Below are positions 5,263-8,805 of a DNA stretch of 8,805 bases, piece by piece. Every line of letters starts with the position of its first letter. Positions within the stretch are counted from its first letter, which is position 1. The notes under the pieces were generated by a model. That model was not told the DNA's origin and searched no databases. It saw only the letters and a program-made list of their open reading frames with translations. Made by a program: the position numbers and the translations under genes. The DNA comes from Candidatus Saccharimonadota bacterium (lineage in GTDB: Bacteria > Patescibacteriota > Saccharimonadia > Saccharimonadales > Saccharimonadaceae): positions 1 to 8,805 of the forward strand of contig UNSP01000008.1 of NCBI GenBank assembly GCA_900556355.1. The letters are read 5' to 3'.

Positions 5263-5532
5263 GTGAGTACACCTATTAAGCCTCTTGGCGACCGTGTTGT
5301 AGCGGTGCGTGAAGAAGCAAAGACTCAGACAGCGAGCGGAATTTACTTGCCTGATAACGCTAAAGAAAAGCCAGTAGTTGCAGAAGTTAAAGCAGTTGGC
5401 GGCGATGTGAAGAACGTCAAAGTCGGTGATCGGATTGTCTATAAGGAATATTCGACTACGGATTTGAAAATTGACGGCACAGAATATTTGGTTGTTCGCG
5501 AAGAAGATATTTTAGCAACGGTTGTTGGATAA
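5263..5532 (+). CDS. groES: Co-chaperonin GroES (Hsp10), short roof loop
   Basis: An 89-residue GroES, which caps the GroEL cavity as a seven-fold ring. The opening PIKPLGDRVV (4-13), the mobile loop that docks on GroEL (about 17-36, with SGIYLPD at 25-31), VKVGDRIVY (52-60) and the C-terminal EEDILATV are family hallmarks. The GTG at 5263 is chosen because GGAGG (5253-5257) lies 5 nt upstream. An in-frame ATG at 5251 would overlap that Shine-Dalgarno, and a TTG at 5203 lies upstream of the -10 box. Between AVG (44-46) and VKVGD only five residues are present, where E. coli GroES has about 14, so the roof beta-hairpin is mostly missing. That accounts for the length of 89 versus 97. It is the first gene of the CIRCE-controlled operon, with groEL 16 bp downstream. 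Confidence 0.96.
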   Translation: MSTPIKPLGDRVVAVREEAKTQTASGIYLPDNAKEKPVVAEVKAVGGDVKNVKVGDRIVYKEYSTTDLKIDGTEYLVVREEDILATVVG

Positions 5533-5548
5533 AAAGGGGAGTTTAATT

Positions 5549-7192
5549 ATGGCAAAAAAAGTTTTTTATGATGACGATGCGCGAAATCGCGTGCTTGGCG
5601 GTGCTAAATCGCTATACGACGCAGTTAAGGTAACTTACGGTCCGAAGGGTCGCAATGTTGTGATTGCGAAAGGTTTTGGCGGTCCAACGGTTACTCATGA
5701 CGGCGTAACTGTGGCTGAAGGAATTGAATTGCCAGAAAACGATGACGAAACGCTGGGCTATAAAGTCGGTGCTGATTTAATCAAGCAGGCCGCTAAGAAC
5801 TTGAACAAGCAAGCAGGCGACGGCACAACGACTGTAACGGTGTTGACATATTCGATTTTGAAAGAGGCAAATCGATTGATTGCGGCTGGACATAATCCGA
5901 TGGAGCTTAGGAAAGGCATCGAGCAAGCTGGCGCGGAAATTGTTAAAGAGTTGAACAAATTAGCTGAGCCGATTGAAGGCAAGTCTGATCGCGTGGCTGA
6001 AGTCGCTACGATTTCGGCGGGTGATGCAGAAATTGGTAAATTGATTGCTGGCGTGATTGAGAAAGTCGGTAAAGACGGCGTGGTTACTGTTGAGGCTGGT
6101 CAAGGTTTGGAGCTGGAAGCTGAAGTTGTTGAAGGTTTTAGCTTGGATAAGGGTTGGGTGAGTCCGTTCTTTGTTACTGACGCAGGTCGTCAGGAGGCTG
6201 TGTACGAAAAGCCAGCAATTTTGATTACCGATAAGAAGATTTCTAGCGTGCAGGAATTCTTACCAATGTTGGAAAAATTGGCACAAAGCGGTAAAAAGGA
6301 CGTTGTTCTGATTGCTGATGAAGTTGAAGGCGAGGCATTGAGTATTTTGGTCTTGAACAAATTGAAGGGCGTATTTAATACCGTAGCAGTTAAGGCGCCA
6401 AGTTTCGGTGATCGTCGTAAAGATGTACTTCGTGATATTGCCGTGCTGACTGGCGCGACTGTGATTTCTGAAGATCATGGATTGACATTCGAAAACGCTG
6501 GCTTGGAAGTTTTGGGCTCGGCGCGCAAGGTGATTGTTGGTAAAGACGAAACGACAATTATCGAAGGCGCAGGCAAACCTTCAGGTGTGAAGGAGCGAAT
6601 TGCTGAGATTAAATCGCTTTCAGAAAATGCTTCTAGTGAGTATGAGAAAGAGCAATTCGACAAGCGTGCCGCAGCGCTATCTGGTAAAGTTGCGGTTATT
6701 AAAGTTGGTGGCGCGACTGAGACGGAAATTGACGAGAAGAAATTCCGCGTTGATGACGCCGTGGCGGCTACTAAGGCGGCTTTGGCTGAGGGAATTGTCG
6801 CTGGTGGCGGCGTAACTTTGGTCAATTTGGCTGGCAATCTAAAAGTTAGCGGCGCGGATAGTTTGTCGGTCGGTCGACAAATCCTAAAAGACGCTTTGAA
6901 GCAACCATTCTTGCAGATTATGAAAAATGCTGGGTTGAATGCCGACGCACTGCTTGCTCAAGTTGAATCTGGCAAGCCTGGATTCGGCGTTAACGTTATG
7001 AAACCAGAAGATGGTCTAATTGACGTGAAGAAGGCTGGTGTGATTGATCCAGCTCGCGTGACTAAAGAAGCTGTTCAAAATGCAGTGTCAATTGCGTCAA
7101 CTGCGGCAACTATGGGTGCTTTGGTGGTTGATATTCCAGAGGCTGAAGTTGCAGCTGCTCCTGGCGGTATACCGGGAATGGGTATGATGTAA
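5549..7192 (+). CDS. groEL: Chaperonin GroEL (Hsp60)
   Basis: A 547-residue, full-length type I chaperonin that folds proteins in the cytoplasm as a double seven-fold ring using ATP. ATP-site motifs are GPKGRNVV (31-38), DGVTVAE (51-57) and GDGTTT (90-95). The equatorial DDA and EGIVAGGGV segments near 410-430 and the Gly/Met-rich tail GGIPGMGMM are also present. The ATG at 5549 follows AGGGGAG by 7 nt; an upstream in-frame TTG inside groES is not favoured. It is the second gene of the CIRCE operon and is closed by a strong terminator. Two departures from E. coli GroEL are about five extra residues in the stretch before the DGTTT motif (near 61-75) and ATMGALVVD near the C-terminus, where most homologues have TTEA. 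All catalytic positions I can check are intact. Confidence 0.98.
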   Translation: MAKKVFYDDDARNRVLGGAKSLYDAVKVTYGPKGRNVVIAKGFGGPTVTHDGVTVAEGIELPENDDETLGYKVGADLIKQAAKNLNKQAGDGTTTVTVLTYSILKEANRLIAAGHNPMELRKGIEQAGAEIVKELNKLAEPIEGKSDRVAEVATISAGDAEIGKLIAGVIEKVGKDGVVTVEAGQGLELEAEVVEGFSLDKGWVSPFFVTDAGRQEAVYEKPAILITDKKISSVQEFLPMLEKLAQSGKKDVVLIADEVEGEALSILVLNKLKGVFNTVAVKAPSFGDRRKDVLRDIAVLTGATVISEDHGLTFENAGLEVLGSARKVIVGKDETTIIEGAGKPSGVKERIAEIKSLSENASSEYEKEQFDKRAAALSGKVAVIKVGGATETEIDEKKFRVDDAVAATKAALAEGIVAGGGVTLVNLAGNLKVSGADSLSVGRQILKDALKQPFLQIMKNAGLNADALLAQVESGKPGFGVNVMKPEDGLIDVKKAGVIDPARVTKEAVQNAVSIASTAATMGALVVDIPEAEVAAAPGGIPGMGMM

Positions 7193-7205
7193 ATCTGCTC
7201 CGAGC

Positions 7206-7239
7206 AATAAAAATCCCGCCGAAAATGGCGGGTTTTTAT
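7206..7239. terminator. Bidirectional intrinsic terminator
   Basis: A 6-bp stem CCCGCC (7215-7220)/GGCGGG (7227-7232) with a 6-nt loop is followed by TTTTT on the plus strand. It is preceded by an A-run that reads ATTTTT on the minus strand. It ends the groESL transcript and, in the other direction, the convergent gene whose stop lies at 7254. Confidence 0.9.
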
Positions 7240-7253
7240 TTTGGAGAAATGAC

Positions 7254-7760
7254 TTAACGAGGATTTGAGAAATAGTCGATTTCTTTAATGATATCCAGTA
7301 GAGCCTGAGCGCGGCGAGCTTCGTCAACAATAGCTATGGCAGCGTCGTGTGCTGGTGCAATCAGAGTTTTATCGTCCGTAGAACGAAGAAGTAATAGGTA
7401 AGTGTCAAACTTTTCCTCTGGAGAAACATCTAGCTTGTCGACTAATGGACGCAACTCGTTCAAGGCAGTTTGCTTAATCGTATCAAGCGCAGGATCTGCG
7501 GCTGTAGCTGGTGCGCTGACTGTTGGAGTCGGCATAACTGGCTCTGGGGCGGCGGGCTTCGCTATATCATCAATAGCAGGCTCATTGTTCTGGTCTGTAG
7601 CGACAGGATCCGGTGAGATGGTTGCAGGATTAATTACAGGTGAAGCTGTAGCATTTGTCTCTTCGAACTGTAAATTATTGTCTGTATTTTGTGATACGCC
7701 AGCTAATACCTTAGCCAGTTCTTGGTCGTCACTGAATGATTGATTAGCTTGAGAATCCAT
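7254..7760 (-). CDS. Uncharacterised protein with disordered Pro/Ala-rich middle and helical C-terminal domain
   Basis: A 168-residue protein I cannot name. Residues 1-33 are acidic and Gln/Asn-rich. Residues 35-95 are low complexity in Pro, Ala, Thr and Asp and probably unstructured. Residues 95-168 form a predicted helical domain with recognisable runs LRPLVDKLDVSPEEKFDTYL (103-122), LLLRSTDD (123-130) and a charged helix DEARRAQALLDIIKEIDYF (146-164). There is no signal peptide, membrane segment or cysteine. The ATG at 7760 is supported by AAGGTGGG (7766-7773) 5 nt upstream. It converges on groEL across a shared terminator and is divergent from the isomerase gene. The C-terminal part looks like a conserved CPR protein from memory, but no function can be given. 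An adaptor or scaffolding role is only a guess. Confidence 0.8.
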   Translation of the reverse strand: MDSQANQSFSDDQELAKVLAGVSQNTDNNLQFEETNATASPVINPATISPDPVATDQNNEPAIDDIAKPAAPEPVMPTPTVSAPATAADPALDTIKQTALNELRPLVDKLDVSPEEKFDTYLLLLRSTDDKTLIAPAHDAAIAIVDEARRAQALLDIIKEIDYFSNPR

Positions 7761-7799
7761 TATAACCCACCTTATATATTAAATTGTTTAAGCTTATAT

Positions 7800-7816
7800 A
7801 TGTTACACTATAACAT
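7800..7816. promoter_or_regulatory. Back-to-back extended -10 boxes forming a palindrome
   Basis: ATGTTA (7800-7805) and TAACAT (7811-7816) are perfect inverted copies with a 5-bp spacer. On the plus strand the element contains TGT-TACACT (7801-7809), a possible extended -10 for the isomerase gene. On the minus strand it contains TGT-TATAGT (7815-7807), a possible extended -10 for the 168-residue protein. The two promoters overlap physically, so they may compete. A repressor operator is an alternative reading of the same palindrome. Confidence 0.45.
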
Positions 7817-7837
7817 GAGTTAATCAAGGAGCGCAAG

Positions 7838-8805
7838 ATGTTAGATGATATGAATGTGATAAAACAATATGATCCAGGCGACGTTTTAAGCGGCGTTTTG
7901 AATATTCCAGAACAAGCTCGATATGGAGTGCCGATTCACGAAGGTGCGAATCAGTGTCGAGATTTTAAGAATATTGTGATCGCGGGAATGGGCGGTTCGG
8001 CTTTAGCGGCTGATATGGTTCGAGTTTTGACCGCGGGCTGGTTGCATATTCCACTTGAAGTGGTGAAGGGCTATGATTTGCCGGGATTTGTGGGCGAGGA
8101 AACGTTGGTTATCGCGGTTAGTCATTCGGGCAATACCGAGGAAACTCTGAGTTGTTATCAGCAAGCATTGGAGAAGAAGGCGTGTTTGGCAGCTATGTCG
8201 ACTGGCGGAGCGTTGATTGAGCGAGCGAAAAATGACAATGTAACTTACGCCCAAGTTCCAGCTGGCGCGCAGCCACGAATGTCGACAGTTTATCATCTGC
8301 GAGGATTGTTGAAATTATTACAACATTTTTGGGTGATTGATAATGATTTGTATGACCAGGTGAAAAATAGTGCTGATTGGTTGGCGGGCGAAATATCTAA
8401 TTGGACGGCCAAAACGCCAGAGGTTGATAATTTGGCGAAGCAGATTGCGAAATTAACAATTGGCAAGACGTTGGTTGTTTTTGGTGGTGAATTGACTTGG
8501 CCGCTGGCGTATAAGTGGAAAATTAGCTGGAATGAATCGGCGAAGAATTTGGCATTTTCTAATCAATATCCAGAATTTAATCACAATGAATTTATTGGAT
8601 GGTCGTCGCATCCAGTGGAAAAGCCGTTTACGATTTTTGATATTCGTAGCAATTTGGAGCGGGACAGAATCCGCGAGCGAATGGAGCTGAGCGATCGTTT
8701 ATTGAGTGGCAAGCGACCAAAGGCGCACGTACTGGAACTTCGAGGAAAGACGCTTATGGAGCAGTTATTGTGGGGCTTGGTGCTGGCTGACGCGGCTAGG
8801 ATTTA
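7838..8805 (+). CDS. Bifunctional phosphoglucose/phosphomannose isomerase, SIS family (C-terminus off the right edge)
   Basis: The first 322 residues are present with no stop before the window edge; about 20-30 C-terminal residues are probably missing. Family members interconvert fructose-6-P with glucose-6-P and mannose-6-P in the cytoplasm. Two SIS domains are seen. The first has the phosphate-binding GMGGSAL (50-56) and SHSGNTEET (95-103), with PR at 146-147. The second starts near 205 with TLVVFGG. The expected catalytic Glu lies in NESAKN (Glu233) and the ring-opening His in NHNE (His249), 16 residues apart as in archaeal-type enzymes. This is the PGI/PMI family also found in archaea, not classical Pgi. 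The ATG at 7838 follows AAGGAG (7826-7831) by 6 nt. The first in-frame upstream codons give no better start. It could feed both glycolysis/pentose-phosphate flux and mannose-containing surface sugars. Confidence 0.93.
   Translation, partial: MLDDMNVIKQYDPGDVLSGVLNIPEQARYGVPIHEGANQCRDFKNIVIAGMGGSALAADMVRVLTAGWLHIPLEVVKGYDLPGFVGEETLVIAVSHSGNTEETLSCYQQALEKKACLAAMSTGGALIERAKNDNVTYAQVPAGAQPRMSTVYHLRGLLKLLQHFWVIDNDLYDQVKNSADWLAGEISNWTAKTPEVDNLAKQIAKLTIGKTLVVFGGELTWPLAYKWKISWNESAKNLAFSNQYPEFNHNEFIGWSSHPVEKPFTIFDIRSNLERDRIRERMELSDRLLSGKRPKAHVLELRGKTLMEQLLWGLVLADAARI

Noticed and set aside
6475..6837. 120-codon minus-strand open frame inside groEL
   Set aside because: The composition (Ser, Ala, Pro, Thr rich) is what antisense of a GroEL frame gives; there is no ribosome site or promoter.
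7402..7743. 113-codon plus-strand open frame opposite the linker protein
   Set aside because: It is the antisense of a Pro/Ala-rich frame, giving Gly/Ala/Ser runs. The minus-strand gene has a Shine-Dalgarno and the better start.
1..8805. CRISPR array, insertion sequence or phage genes
   Set aside because: No regularly spaced repeats, transposase or integrase motifs, or terminal inverted repeats are seen; the genes are ordinary chromosomal ones.

Overview
The window looks like a chromosomal segment from a Candidatus Saccharibacteria (TM7) or closely related Patescibacteria/CPR genome. This rests on three things: the gene set (short-form MurE and MurF ligases, a FemX-like enzyme, GroESL under CIRCE control and an archaeal-type phosphoglucose/phosphomannose isomerase), very compact spacing, and remembered similarity of these proteins to CPR homologues. 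No database search was possible, so the taxon is an inference. The standard genetic code fits all reading frames, and all seven stop codons inside the window are TAA.

Layout. Positions 1-1526 (minus) hold tsaD followed 18 bp later by a FemAB/FemX-type peptidoglycan bridge enzyme that runs off the left edge. Positions 1568-2884 (plus) hold a MurE-type ligase, divergent from tsaD. Positions 2841-4130 (minus) hold a MurF-type ligase that converges on murE and overlaps its 3' end by 44 bp. Positions 4217-5071 (plus) hold an unrecognised protein whose C-terminal half has the residue pattern of a PD-(D/E)XK nuclease. A 118-bp unassigned stretch with hairpin potential follows. Next come a perfect CIRCE operator, promoter, groES and groEL (5190-7192), closed by a bidirectional intrinsic terminator. 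Positions 7254-7760 (minus) hold a small cytoplasmic-looking protein with a Pro/Ala-rich linker. From 7838 (plus) to the right edge runs the SIS-domain sugar phosphate isomerase, incomplete at its C-terminus.

How the genes fit together. The left half is mainly cell-wall building. MurE and MurF add the third residue and D-Ala-D-Ala to the UDP-MurNAc peptide, and the FemX-like enzyme would add bridge residues from aminoacyl-tRNA. TsaD makes the tRNA t6A modification and shares an apparent operon with the FemX-like gene. The right half holds heat-shock chaperonins under HrcA/CIRCE control and central sugar metabolism (fructose-6-P, glucose-6-P and mannose-6-P interconversion), which could also feed envelope sugars.

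Most notable observations: (1) tsaD, murE, murF and possibly the nuclease-like gene have an extended -10 box (TGN plus a TATAAT-like hexamer) only 6-12 nt before the ATG and no clear Shine-Dalgarno, suggesting leaderless mRNAs. Genes with a normal leader (groES, groEL, the linker protein, the isomerase, femX) all have Shine-Dalgarno sites. (2) Both Mur ligases lack most of the usual N-terminal UDP-sugar-binding domain, and both have altered key motifs. (3) GroES lacks most of its roof loop. (4) A lone PD-(D/E)XK-like protein sits between cell-wall and chaperonin genes.
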